DNA from: Gordonia heveisoli
GTDB taxonomy: Bacteria > Actinomycetota > Actinomycetes > Mycobacteriales > Mycobacteriaceae
DNA: 64,000 bases
Direction: 5' to 3'
NCBI RefSeq assembly: GCF_030315745.1
Contig: NZ_JASXSH010000012.1
Span: 92,914-156,913 of the forward strand
Shown here: positions 39,922 through 48,620 of the stretch, piece by piece
Layout of the letters: the number at the start of each line of letters is the position of its first letter
Position numbering within the stretch: position 1 is the stretch's first letter
Translations under genes and position numbers: made by a program
Notes under the pieces: model-generated
Seen by the model: only the letters and a program-made list of their open reading frames with translations
Database searches by the model: none
Told to the model about the DNA's origin: nothing

Positions 39922-40242
39922 ATGACCGCCATCATCGTCGTCGCCACCATCTCCCCCAAGCCCGGCGAGGAGGCCGCGGTCCGCGACGCCGTCCTCGCCG
40001 CCATCCCGCAGGTGCACGACGAGCCGGGCTGCGGAAAGTACGCCCTGCATGAGGCGACCGGCGACTCGACCGACCTGGTGATGATCGAGCGCTGGGAATC
40101 GATGGAGGCGCTGGCCACCCATGGCGGCGCGCCGGCGCTGACCGAGCTGGGTGCCAAGATCGGCGGGCTGCTCGCCGGACCGCTGGACGTCAAGACGTTT
40201 ACCGCCGTCGCAGCCGGCACCACCGACCAGGGCACCATCTGA
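39922..40242 (+). CDS. Antibiotic biosynthesis monooxygenase (ABM) domain protein
   Basis: 106 residues in one ABM domain (dimeric alpha/beta barrel): VVATISPKPGEEAAVRDAVL, then EPGCGKYALHEATGDSTDLVMIERWES in two parts, and HGGAPALTELGAKIGGL. The family includes quinol monooxygenases and heme-degrading enzymes, and many members of unknown role. AGGAGAA lies 6 bases before ATG 39922. It is monocistronic, between the leuA terminator and the thiolase operon. Confidence 0.85.
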   Translation: MTAIIVVATISPKPGEEAAVRDAVLAAIPQVHDEPGCGKYALHEATGDSTDLVMIERWESMEALATHGGAPALTELGAKIGGLLAGPLDVKTFTAVAAGTTDQGTI

Positions 40243-40257
40243 TTCACCGGCGGAACA

Positions 40258-40276
40258 GCCGTGATCTGACCACGGC
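40258..40276 (+). terminator. Weak hairpin after the ABM gene
   Basis: GCCGTG and CACGGC pair around ATCTGAC 15 bases past the stop, followed by CGTTTCC. Confidence 0.4.
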
Positions 40277-40336
40277 CGTTTCCACTCTCTTCGCCAAACC
40301 CTTGAATCCTCGCGATCGTCCGTGCTAAACCAGTAG

Positions 40337-40346
40337 AACGAGCGTT
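40337..40346. promoter_or_regulatory. AACG-AG-CGTT palindrome before the thiolase operon
   Basis: A short inverted repeat 89 bases before the thiolase start. Its AACGnnCGTT form resembles sites of TetR-type regulators of lipid genes; the linked TetR (41635-42243) is the likely binder. Confidence 0.4.
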
Positions 40347-40434
40347 AGATCGGCGAGCCGCGGACCCGCATCGCCACACGATGCTCATCCGCCGCGTGCC
40401 ATCAAACACGCGTTCGCGACCGAGAGGACACACC

Positions 40435-41628
40435 ATGCCCGAAGCCGTCATCGTCGATGTCGCACGCCTCGCGTCCGGAAAGGGCAAGCCCGGCGGCGCA
40501 CTGTCGGAGACCAAACCCGTCGAACTTCTCGCCCACGTCTTGCGCACCATCGTCGAACGCAACGACATCGATCCCGCCCAGATCGACGACGTCATCGGCG
40601 GCTGTGTGAGTCAGGCCGGTGAGCAGGCCCTCAACATCTCCCGTTCGGCGCTGCTGTCCGCCGGTATCCCCGAATCGGTGCCCGCGACCACGGTCGACCG
40701 TCAGTGCGGTTCGAGCCAGCAGGCCGCCCACTTCGCCGCGCAGGGCGTCATCGCCGGCGCCTACGACATCGTCATCGCGGCCGGCGTCGAGTCGATGAGC
40801 CGCGTCCCGATGGGCTTTGCCTCGGCCGGCCAGAAGCCGCACGGTCCGAGTATGGCCGCCCGCTACCCGGACGGCCTGGTCAACCAGGGGATCTCGGCCG
40901 AACTCGTCGCCGCCAAGTGGAAATTCGACCGCGACGCCCTCGACGCATTCGCCGCCGAATCCCATCGACGTTCGGCGGCCGCCATCGCCGACGGCTTCTT
41001 CGACCGCGAGATCATCCCTATCGACGTCCCTGACGCCGATGGCAACCTCCGCAGCCACGCCGTCGACGAGACCGTTCGCGCGGGCACGACCGCGGACAAA
41101 CTCGGCGGCCTCAAGTCGTCGTTCTACACCGAGGAGACCGCCCAGCGGTTCCCCGAGATCAATTGGCACATCACGCCGGGCAACTCGTCGCCGCTGACCG
41201 ACGGTGCGTCGGCAGCGCTGATCATGAGCGACACCATGGCCTCGAAGCTGGGTCTGACCCCGCGCGCCCGATTCCACTCGTTCTCGCTGGCCGGCGACGA
41301 CCCGATCTTCATGCTGACCGCCCCCATCCCGGCCACCCACAAGATCCTCAAGCGTTCCGGTCTGAGCATCGACGACATCGACGCCTACGAGGTCAATGAG
41401 GCGTTCGCACCGGTGCCGATGGCGTGGGCCCACGAGTTCGGTGCCGACCCGGCCAAGCTGAACCCGCGAGGCGGCGCGATCTCCCTCGGTCATGCGCTGG
41501 GATCGTCGGGCACCCGTCTGCTGTCCACGCTGGTCAACCACCTTGAGGTGACCGGCGGCCGGTACGGACTGCAAACCATGTGTGAAGGTGCGGGTATGGC
41601 CAACGCCACCATCATCGAGCGGCTGTAG
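40435..41628 (+). CDS. Acetyl-CoA acyltransferase (thiolase)
   Basis: 397 residues of the thiolase family. The nucleophile C91 is in DRQCGSSQQA, NEAFAPVPMAW follows in the C-terminal half, H353 is in GGAISLGHALGSSGTR, and C383 in CEGAGMANA is the second cysteine (the usual CxGGG has one Ala). It cleaves 3-oxoacyl-CoA or condenses acyl-CoA units. GAGAGGA lies 6 bases before ATG 40435. It is the first gene of a thiolase-TetR-acyl-CoA dehydrogenase run. Confidence 0.92.
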   Translation: MPEAVIVDVARLASGKGKPGGALSETKPVELLAHVLRTIVERNDIDPAQIDDVIGGCVSQAGEQALNISRSALLSAGIPESVPATTVDRQCGSSQQAAHFAAQGVIAGAYDIVIAAGVESMSRVPMGFASAGQKPHGPSMAARYPDGLVNQGISAELVAAKWKFDRDALDAFAAESHRRSAAAIADGFFDREIIPIDVPDADGNLRSHAVDETVRAGTTADKLGGLKSSFYTEETAQRFPEINWHITPGNSSPLTDGASAALIMSDTMASKLGLTPRARFHSFSLAGDDPIFMLTAPIPATHKILKRSGLSIDDIDAYEVNEAFAPVPMAWAHEFGADPAKLNPRGGAISLGHALGSSGTRLLSTLVNHLEVTGGRYGLQTMCEGAGMANATIIERL

Positions 41629-41634
41629 ACACCG

Positions 41635-42243
41635 GTGGTGCCTGAACTCACCGACTGGCGTAGCACCAGGCCGACGACCCTGAGTCCGATTCTGGTGGCG
41701 GCCAAGAAGGCCTTCCACCAGCGCGGCTTCCACGGCACCTCGACCCGCGATATCGCATCGCGGGCCGGGGTGTCGTTGCCGACGCTCTACTACCACCACG
41801 AGAACAAGCAGGGCATCCTGGTCGCCGTCCTGCAGGCTGGGGTCGAGTCGAGCCTCGCCCGGGTTCGGGCCGCCGTCGCCGAGGGGCACACCCCGGTCGA
41901 GCAGTTGTCGAATGCCATCGAGGCGATTGTCATCCACATGACCGCCGACCTCGAACTCGCCGCCACCGCAGGCGAATTCCGCTACGTCGAAGCCGACCAC
42001 CCCCGACGCGCCGACTATGTCGCGGTGCGCAGCGAGATGGAGGATCTGATCTCCGACATCCTTCGTCGCGGCATCGACGCCGGAGATTTCCACATCGACC
42101 AGGACATCAAAGAAACCCAGCGCTACCTGCTGGGCGCCTGCCAGGCCGTCACGATCTGGTACCGACCCGACGGCGCCCGCACACCGGCCGAGGTGGCCAG
42201 ATCCTATGCGGCCACCTCGCTGCGCGCCGTCGGCGCTACCTGA
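41635..42243 (+). CDS. TetR family regulator within fatty-acid operon
   Basis: 202 residues. The helix-turn-helix is at about 18-62 (TSTRDIASRAGVSLPTLYYHH), and a helical ligand domain follows, probably binding an acyl-CoA. The start codon GTG 41635 lies 6 bases after the thiolase stop (GTG 41638 is adjacent), and the dehydrogenase begins 52 bases after its end, so the three genes form one transcript. This layout suggests autoregulation of a small beta-oxidation operon. Confidence 0.85.
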   Translation: MVPELTDWRSTRPTTLSPILVAAKKAFHQRGFHGTSTRDIASRAGVSLPTLYYHHENKQGILVAVLQAGVESSLARVRAAVAEGHTPVEQLSNAIEAIVIHMTADLELAATAGEFRYVEADHPRRADYVAVRSEMEDLISDILRRGIDAGDFHIDQDIKETQRYLLGACQAVTIWYRPDGARTPAEVARSYAATSLRAVGAT

Positions 42244-42295
42244 CAATCATCTGTCCCACAACGACTTTGACGACAAGAGATCGAGGAGAACACCC

Positions 42296-43444
42296 ATGAA
42301 ACGCAGCATCTTCGAAGCTGAACACGAAGCCCTCCGGCAGTCCGCCCGCGAATTCCTGGCCCGCGAATGCGCACCGCACACCGAGGAGTGGGAGCGTGAC
42401 GGCGTCGTCGCCCGCGAGGTGTACAAGAAGGCCGGCGACGCCGGACTGCTCGGCTTCAACATTCCCGAGGAGTTCGGCGGCGGCGGCAGCGACGACTTCC
42501 GCTTCAACGCGGTCGTCGTCGAGGAGTTCGCCCGCTTCGACGGCGCGGCCCCTGGCCTGAGCCTGCAGAACGACGTCCTCGCGCCGTACTTCCTGCACCT
42601 GGCGAACGACGAACAGCGCAAGCGCTGGATGCCCGGAATCGCCACCGGCGAAACGATTCTCGCAGTCGCCATGACCGAGCCGGGTGCCGGCTCGGATCTC
42701 GCGGGCATCAAGACGTCCGCCAAGAAGGACGGCGACGACTACATCATCAACGGCAACAAGACCTTCATCTCGGCCGGTATCAACTCCGACCTGGTGGTTG
42801 TGGTGTGCCGCACCAACCCGGACCCGGGCGCCGGCCACAAGGCGTTCTCCCTGCTCGTCGTCGAGCGCGGCATGGAAGGTTTCGAGCGCGGTCGCAAACT
42901 CGACAAGATGGGTCTGAAGTCCGCGGACACCGCCGAACTGCACTTCAACAACGTGCGTGTACCCAAGGAGAACCTCCTCGGCGAGGAGAACAAGGGCTTC
43001 TACCACCTGATGCAGAATCTGCCGTCCGAGCGCCTGTCCATCGCGATCGGCGCGATCGCCGGTGCCCGCGCGATCTTCGAGGAGACCCTGCAGTACACCA
43101 AGGACCGCAAGGCGTTCGGCAAGCCGATCGGCACCTTCCAGCACAACCGTTTCACGCTCGCCGAGATGGCCACCGAACTGGACCTCGCCGAGGTCTACAT
43201 CGACCGGTGCCTGCAGGCCGTCGGCGACGACGAACTGAGTGCCGTGGACGCGTCGAAGGCCAAGTGGTGGTGCACCGAGCTGGCCAAGCGCGTGATCGAC
43301 AACTGTCTGCAGCTGCACGGCGGGTACGGCTACATGAACGAATACCGGGTTGCCCGCGCCTACAAGGACTCTCGCATCCAGACCATCTTCGGCGGTACCA
43401 CCGAGATCATGAAGGACATCATCGGTCGCGACCTGGGCGTCTAG
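42296..43444 (+). CDS. Acyl-CoA dehydrogenase
   Basis: 382 residues with the family signatures AVAMTEPGAGSDLAGIKT and QLHGGYGYMNEYRVARAYKD, and the flavin-binding QTIFGGTTEIMK. That last segment has Gly where medium-chain enzymes have the catalytic Glu (YEGT). A Glu at 245 in NLPSERLSIA is placed as in long-chain/isovaleryl-CoA dehydrogenases. It oxidises acyl-CoA to enoyl-CoA with FAD. GAGGAGA lies about 6 bases before ATG 42296. Confidence 0.93.
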   Translation: MKRSIFEAEHEALRQSAREFLARECAPHTEEWERDGVVAREVYKKAGDAGLLGFNIPEEFGGGGSDDFRFNAVVVEEFARFDGAAPGLSLQNDVLAPYFLHLANDEQRKRWMPGIATGETILAVAMTEPGAGSDLAGIKTSAKKDGDDYIINGNKTFISAGINSDLVVVVCRTNPDPGAGHKAFSLLVVERGMEGFERGRKLDKMGLKSADTAELHFNNVRVPKENLLGEENKGFYHLMQNLPSERLSIAIGAIAGARAIFEETLQYTKDRKAFGKPIGTFQHNRFTLAEMATELDLAEVYIDRCLQAVGDDELSAVDASKAKWWCTELAKRVIDNCLQLHGGYGYMNEYRVARAYKDSRIQTIFGGTTEIMKDIIGRDLGV

Positions 43445-43459
43445 TCCAGTCACGACGAC

Positions 43460-43519
43460 AAGGCCGGTGGCGGTCGGTATCGGAGTTCTCCCAACCTCGA
43501 CGCCGCCGTCACCGGCCTT
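43460..43519 (+). terminator. Terminator of the fatty-acid operon
   Basis: AAGGCCGGTG pairs with CACCGGCCTT across a 40-base loop that has further GGCGG/CCGCC pairing; TTTCG follows. Confidence 0.55.
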
Positions 43520-43589
43520 TCGCGTGGCGCTCGGCCGGGTCCCCGACGACCCCGGGGCAAACGGTTTCTGACCGGGGGCCGAGCTACCG

Positions 43590-43595
43590 TACGCT
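43590..43595 (+). promoter_or_regulatory. -10 box TACGCT, leaderless promoter
   Basis: TACGCT ends 6 bases before ATG 43602. TCTGAC at 43567-43572 lies 17 bases upstream as a -35 box. Confidence 0.5.
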
Positions 43596-43601
43596 GCGCA
43601 T

Positions 43602-44006
43602 ATGAGCTCTCAGTCGATGAAGCCGGCCACGGCCGCCAAGAAGCTGGACGTCTACCTGCCGGCCACCCCTGCGGAGTTCCGCGCCGGGTCCATCACCCGG
43701 ACCGAGTTGGCCGCGCTGCAGGCCGATCCGCCGGAGTGGTTGCGCGATCTGCGTGCCAATGGCCCGCACCCCAAGAACCTGGTCGCCGCGAAGCTCGGCA
43801 TCTCCAACTCGGGCCTCACCCGTGGCGAGGTGACCGACGCCCTGACGACCGCACAGATCACCGCGCTGCTCGACGAGATGCCCGACTGGCTGGCCGCTGA
43901 GCGGGCCAAACACGTCGAGGTGCTGCGCGAGGAACGTCGGGTCCGGTCGCTGCACGCCGACCAGCGGCGCGAGCGCGAACAGGCCGCCGCCGACCAGGAC
44001 GAGTGA
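43602..44006 (+). CDS. DUF5997 family protein
   Basis: 134 residues starting MSSQSMKPATAAKKLDVYLP, with the family-type core PPEWLRDLRANGPHPKNLVAAKL in two parts, a GLTRGEVTDALTTAQI segment and an acidic/basic C-terminus (DQRREREQAAADQDE). DUF5997 proteins occur in actinobacteria and have no known function. The start has a leaderless-type promoter. Confidence 0.75.
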   Translation: MSSQSMKPATAAKKLDVYLPATPAEFRAGSITRTELAALQADPPEWLRDLRANGPHPKNLVAAKLGISNSGLTRGEVTDALTTAQITALLDEMPDWLAAERAKHVEVLREERRVRSLHADQRREREQAAADQDE

Positions 44007-44065
44007 GAACCAGCTGCACCATGCCCTTCCGGGAATTAACCGGACCGCGGTACGTTTAGCTGATC

Positions 44066-45085
44066 ATGAAGAAGATCGGATTCCTGTCCTTCGGCCACTG
44101 GTCCGACACCCCGGGATCGGCGGTACGCTCCGGTGCCGACGCCCTCCTGCAGTCGATCGAACTCGCGGTGGCTGCCGAGGAGCTCGGCGCCGATGGCGCG
44201 TACTTCCGCGTCCACCACTTCGCCCGCCAGCTCGCCTCCCCATTTCCGCTGCTCGCTGCCATCGGCGCACGAACCGATTCCATCGAGATCGGCACCGGGG
44301 TCATCGACATGCGGTACGAGAACCCGCTCTACATGGCCGAGGACGCCGGCGCCGCGGACCTGATCGCGGGCGGGCGGCTACAGCTGGGAGTGTCGCGCGG
44401 ATCACCCGAGCAGGTCGTCGACGGCTATAAGTACTTCGGCTATGTCCCACCCGACGGTTCTTCCGATGCTGAGATGGCCCGCGAACACACCGATGTCTTT
44501 CTCAAGGTCATCTCCGGACACGGCTTCGCCCAGCCGAATCCGCGCCCGATGTTCCCCAATCCGCCCGGCCCACTGCCCATCGAACCGCAATCCCCCGGAC
44601 TGCGTGACCGTATCTGGTGGGGTGCGGGCACCCGCGCAACTGCGGAATGGACGGCACGCCAGGGCATGAATCTGATGTCGTCGACGCTGCTGACCGAGGA
44701 CACCGGCGTCCCGTTCCACCAGTTGCAGGCCGAACAGATCGAACGATTCCGCACCGTCTGGGCCGCCGAAGGACACTCCCGGACACCACGAGTGTCGGTG
44801 AGCCGCAGCATCTTCGCACTCGTCGACGACCGGGACCGCGCCTACTTCGGACGCCGCGGCGCCGAGGACGACCAGGTCGGCGTCATCGACAACTCGGTGG
44901 CCCGTTTCGGACGCAGCTACGCCGACGAACCCGACAGACTCATCGAACAGCTCCGCGAGGACGAGGCCATCGCGGCCGCCGACACGCTGCTGCTCACCGT
45001 GCCCAACCAACTCGGCGTCGACTACAACGCGCACGTGATCGAATCGATCCTCACCCACGTCGCACCGGCGCTCGGCTGGCGGTAA
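44066..45085 (+). CDS. LLM class flavin-dependent oxidoreductase
   Basis: 339 residues in the luciferase-like monooxygenase fold. MKKIGFLSFGHW opens strand 1, ELAVAAEELGADGAYFRVHHF matches the region around the substrate-binding Glu/His, and GVIDMRYENPLYMAEDAGAADLIAGGRLQLGVSRG in two parts carries the flavin-binding loop. It uses FMNH2 or F420 (the subtype cannot be told). The gene is alone; no flavin reductase is near. Confidence 0.85.
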   Translation: MKKIGFLSFGHWSDTPGSAVRSGADALLQSIELAVAAEELGADGAYFRVHHFARQLASPFPLLAAIGARTDSIEIGTGVIDMRYENPLYMAEDAGAADLIAGGRLQLGVSRGSPEQVVDGYKYFGYVPPDGSSDAEMAREHTDVFLKVISGHGFAQPNPRPMFPNPPGPLPIEPQSPGLRDRIWWGAGTRATAEWTARQGMNLMSSTLLTEDTGVPFHQLQAEQIERFRTVWAAEGHSRTPRVSVSRSIFALVDDRDRAYFGRRGAEDDQVGVIDNSVARFGRSYADEPDRLIEQLREDEAIAAADTLLLTVPNQLGVDYNAHVIESILTHVAPALGWR

Positions 45086-45097
45086 CTCACCGCGCGT

Positions 45098-45499
45098 TCA
45101 GAACCCCAGGATGCCCGCGGTGAAGTTGCTGCCCCAGGTGGCGATGTCGTTGATCTGGCCGCGCGGCGCGTACAGCCACAGCGTCGGGCTGACCTGTGCG
45201 CCGCAACGCATCTGCACGGCGTGGCGGCCGGCGGTCACCGCCGCGCCGGGCAAGGTGACCGACCCCGACGCCGAGTCCTTGACCACACGTTTGCCTGCGA
45301 CGAACAGAGTGCAGTCGGTCCGGCGTGCATCCCCCTTGTCGTAGGTGATCTGCCAGTTGGTGACACCGTCGGCGGCGACCGCGATCCGCGGACCGACCAC
45401 CGCCTCCGCATCACCCGCACCGACCGTCGACCCGATACCGATTCCACCGATCCCCACGGTGAGAATCCCCGCCGCAAGCATTACCCCGATTTTGCTCAT
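45098..45499 (-). CDS. Small secreted protein of unknown function
   Basis: 133 residues. A signal peptide (about 1-32: LAAGILTVGIGGIGIGSTVG) is followed by a beta-rich domain with two cysteines (TDCTLFVAGKRVV and HAVQMRCGAQ) and the end SPTLWLYAPRG, then an aromatic-poor tail. The family is not recognised. It begins 92 bases after the stop of the LysR gene on the same strand. ATG 45499 begins MSKIGVML. Confidence 0.65.
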   Translation of the reverse strand: MSKIGVMLAAGILTVGIGGIGIGSTVGAGDAEAVVGPRIAVAADGVTNWQITYDKGDARRTDCTLFVAGKRVVKDSASGSVTLPGAAVTAGRHAVQMRCGAQVSPTLWLYAPRGQINDIATWGSNFTAGILGF

Positions 45500-45591
45500 A
45501 GCTGCCGATGATGCCACAGCCGACAGGCCAGGAGAACCGTGTTGGCATGCCCGAGTTGAGCGACACCGCGAGAAGGCTTCGACCGGCGCCG

Positions 45592-46473
45592 TCACTGCGC
45601 TTGCCGACTCGCCGCGACCAGCGCAGCCACCACCCGGCCAACGGCGGAACGAGTTCGGGGACGGGCCAGCGCCTCATAGACACGGGCGGCCCGAACTCCC
45701 TTGAGTTCCAACCGCTTCACTCCCGGATGGCGCACCGCAAACCGGGGCATCAGGGCGATCCCGTGGTCGGCAGCCACCAACGCCTCGATGGTGGTGAAGT
45801 CGAGCATCCGCTGCGTCACCCGCGGCGCTACCCCGGTTACCGCCGAAATCGACAGCAGCACATCATCTACCGGGAAACCACCTTCGACGCTGATCCAATC
45901 ACAGTCGGCCAGTTCGGCAACCGAGACAGTGTCCCGTCCGGCCAGACCCGAGGTCGGCGACACCACCACGTCGAGCGGCTCCCGCATCAGTTCGGTCACC
46001 TGAACGCGGGGCAGACTCACCGGCGCGGTGCGCTCGTCGCGGTGTGTGACGACGATGTCATGGTCAGCCAAAGCCGGTGGTGCATCGGCGTATCCGACAT
46101 CCAGATGCGACGCACGGATGTCGACACCCGCGGTCGTCGCGGTGGTCAGCACCTGCGGCAGCAGCAGGGCGGCCCCGGACGGGAACATGGCCAGCCGCAC
46201 CACGGCGTTGCCCGTGCGGTACGACGCCATCTCCTCCTGCGCCCGCTCCACCGCGGCGATCACGTCGTCGGCGCGTAGGACCAGAGCCCGGCCGGCGGCG
46301 GTCAGGCGAATCCGACGGCCATCTTGTTCCAGCACGTCGACCCCGGCCTCTTTGGCCAGCACCTTCAGTTGCTGCGACACCGCTGACGGCGTCATGTGCA
46401 GGGCGCCCGCCACCGCGCCGACCGACCCGCGATCGGCGAACTCGCGCAGTATTCGCAGCCGCTTGATATCCAT
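45592..46473 (-). CDS. LysR family transcriptional regulator
   Basis: 293 residues. The winged helix-turn-helix is at about 1-60 (LRILREFADRGSVGAVAGAL, TPSAVSQQLKVL) and a periplasmic-binding-like effector domain (90-290) follows. ATG 46473 (MDIKRLRIL) is preferred; GTG 46479 adds two codons. It diverges from the EamA transporter gene over 110 bases, the usual layout for a LysR regulator and its target. Confidence 0.88.
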   Translation of the reverse strand: MDIKRLRILREFADRGSVGAVAGALHMTPSAVSQQLKVLAKEAGVDVLEQDGRRIRLTAAGRALVLRADDVIAAVERAQEEMASYRTGNAVVRLAMFPSGAALLLPQVLTTATTAGVDIRASHLDVGYADAPPALADHDIVVTHRDERTAPVSLPRVQVTELMREPLDVVVSPTSGLAGRDTVSVAELADCDWISVEGGFPVDDVLLSISAVTGVAPRVTQRMLDFTTIEALVAADHGIALMPRFAVRHPGVKRLELKGVRAARVYEALARPRTRSAVGRVVAALVAASRQAQ

Positions 46474-46583
46474 CGCCACCGTCCACTCAACGAAGCACCG
46501 TCGGCACTATGTGAAGAATAACTGAATCGTTGTTCCAAATAAATTCGATTGTCCTACAATAATTGACCCGCGACCATGGCCTT

Positions 46584-47579
46584 ATGACCACCCGCGATCG
46601 CTGCCTCGGACTCGTCGTCGTCCTGTTGTGGGGAGTCAACTTCATCGCGATCCACCTCGGGCTCGACCACTTCCCGCCGTTCTTCTTCGCCGCCTTACGT
46701 TTCGCGGTGATGGCCCTTCCGGTCATGCTGTTCGTCGGGTTCCCGAGGGTGCGCATCGGATGGTTTCTGCTCTACGGGGCGGGGTTCGGGACACTGCAGT
46801 TCGCCTTCCTGTTCCTGGCCATGCATGTGGGTATGCCGACCGGACTGGCCTCGCTCGTCCTGCAGACTTCTGCGCCGTTCACGGTGATCCTGGGGGTGCT
46901 GTTCCTCCGTGAACGGATGAACCCGCTGCAGACGCTCGGCATCGTCGCGGCCGTCGGCGGAATGGCCCTCATCGCTGTCGATCAGGCAACCGGCACCTCC
47001 GCCGGTGTGGGTGCGTTGATTCCGATCGGCCTGACCGTGCTGGCCGGGCTGTCATGGGCAGTCGGCAACATCGCCGGACGGATGGCCCGCCCCGACGACG
47101 CACTGCGGATGACCCTGTGGATGTCGGTGATCCCGCCGATCCCGCTCTATCTGCTCAGCCTGATCGTCGAAGGGCCCGGTGCCGGTTTCCACGCGATGGC
47201 AACGCTCGGCAGCCACTCCGGGTTGGCTGCGCTCGGCGGACTCACATACCTGGTCGTTCTGGGTACCATCGCCGGTGCCGGCATCTGGATGTCACTGATT
47301 GCCCATTACGAGGCCAGTCGGGTCGCCCCGCTGTCCCTCCTCGTGCCGGTCGTCGGTATCTCCGCGTCCTGGGCACTCCTCGGCGAGGCACCGACCGTCA
47401 TCGCGCTGATCGGGGCCGCCATCGTCATCGTCGGGTGCGCCACCGGCGTACTCGCCGCACCCGTGTCCCGACCCCGAGCACCGTCAGCTCAGGCGAGCCG
47501 AGACCCGATCGCCTCGACCATGCGGTCGACCCCGGCCCGCGCGCCCGCACTGAGCAGTGTCATGTTGACGAAGCCGTGA
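46584..47579 (+). CDS. EamA (DMT) family transporter
   Basis: 331 residues with ten predicted membrane helices in two EamA repeats (WGVNFIAIHLGLDHFPPFF at the start of repeat 1, SWAVGNIAGRM at the start of repeat 2). It probably exports or imports a metabolite such as an amino acid or sugar. The last helix ends near residue 294; a 36-residue tail (RPRAPSAQASRDPIAS...) reads into the antisense strand of the convergent hydrolase gene for 91 bases. The neighbouring LysR gene probably controls it. Confidence 0.86.
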   Translation: MTTRDRCLGLVVVLLWGVNFIAIHLGLDHFPPFFFAALRFAVMALPVMLFVGFPRVRIGWFLLYGAGFGTLQFAFLFLAMHVGMPTGLASLVLQTSAPFTVILGVLFLRERMNPLQTLGIVAAVGGMALIAVDQATGTSAGVGALIPIGLTVLAGLSWAVGNIAGRMARPDDALRMTLWMSVIPPIPLYLLSLIVEGPGAGFHAMATLGSHSGLAALGGLTYLVVLGTIAGAGIWMSLIAHYEASRVAPLSLLVPVVGISASWALLGEAPTVIALIGAAIVIVGCATGVLAAPVSRPRAPSAQASRDPIASTMRSTPARAPALSSVMLTKP

Positions 47580-48544
47580 ATCATCGAGCCCTCACGCTGT
47601 ACGGTGACCGGCACCCCAGCCTGCTCGAGGCGCCGGGCGTAGGCCAGGCCCTCGTCGCGTAGCGGATCGAAACCGGCGACCACCACATGTGCGGGCGGCA
47701 GCCCGGACAGATTATCGGCGAGCAGGGGCGACGCCCGAGGGTCGGTACGGGAGGAAATATTGGGCACATAGCGCTCGGTGAACCAGTGCATTCGTTCCTC
47801 GGTCAGGAAATGTCCGGACTCGAACTCCACCCGCGACGGATGCCGCGTGGACAGGTCGGTGACCGGATAGATCAGCAACTGCAGCGCCGGGACCACCGAT
47901 TCACCCCGGACCTGCGCGGCGACCACCGCCGCGAGATTGCCGCCGGCACTATCACCCGCGACGACGATCCGGTGCGGATCGACCCCCCAGGTTTGCGCCA
48001 TCCCGACGACGTAGTGCCAGGCCGCGACCGCATCCTCGACCGCGGCCGGGAACGGATTCTCCGGTGCCAGCCGGTAGTCGACGGACACCACGTCCACGCC
48101 GGCCCCGACGGCGAGTCGACGGGCGATCCCGTCGTGACTGACGCGACTACCGAGCACCCACCCGCCGCCGTGGAAGTAGAGGAGAACCCCGGCGGACGCC
48201 TCGGTGGCGCGGTACCGGGTGACGCCGATGCGCCCGCCCGGCCCGTCGAAGGTGAGGTCTTCCTCCACGGCGAACGGCGGCTGGGCTTCGGCCATCATCG
48301 CCGCGGTCTCATCGAGCTGCGTGCGCGATGGCCCGACCTCCCGACCGCCGAGGCCCATCCCGGGCAGGTTCTGTGCCGACCAGCCGACCAAGGCCACCTC
48401 CGGCGCCAGTTGCTCACCGTCGGCGTTGACCTTGGTCCGCCGCGCCAGCGGCGCGGTGAGCGCCGGCATCTTGGCCAGCGGCATCAGGAAGGCGCGACGA
48501 ACGCGCGCGGACCACGATAGCTTCAGTTCTGTGGCACGGCTCAC
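47489..48544 (-). CDS. Alpha/beta hydrolase, hormone-sensitive lipase family
   Basis: 351 residues. The HSL signature FHGGGWVLGS is followed by nucleophile GDSAGGN; the acid is in VVAGFDPLRDEG, and the His in SMIHGFVNM. This is the acetyl-hydrolase/esterase class abundant in mycobacteria (Lip family). GTG 48544 begins VSRATEL; upstream start codons are poor. Its 3' end overlaps the EamA gene by 91 bases. It diverges from murT. Confidence 0.88.
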   Translation of the reverse strand: MSRATELKLSWSARVRRAFLMPLAKMPALTAPLARRTKVNADGEQLAPEVALVGWSAQNLPGMGLGGREVGPSRTQLDETAAMMAEAQPPFAVEEDLTFDGPGGRIGVTRYRATEASAGVLLYFHGGGWVLGSRVSHDGIARRLAVGAGVDVVSVDYRLAPENPFPAAVEDAVAAWHYVVGMAQTWGVDPHRIVVAGDSAGGNLAAVVAAQVRGESVVPALQLLIYPVTDLSTRHPSRVEFESGHFLTEERMHWFTERYVPNISSRTDPRASPLLADNLSGLPPAHVVVAGFDPLRDEGLAYARRLEQAGVPVTVQREGSMIHGFVNMTLLSAGARAGVDRMVEAIGSRLA

Positions 48545-48620
48545 AGCCGGGTAGCTTACGCGCTCGGGCCGACCCGCCACGCCGGCGCTCCACACCATCA
48601 CCTGTGACAGACTCGTCGCT

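Noticed and set aside
40402..42246. 614-codon minus-strand frame opposite the thiolase and TetR genes
   Set aside because: It spans two real genes on the plus strand and shows only low-complexity, Asp/Gly/Val-rich sequence.
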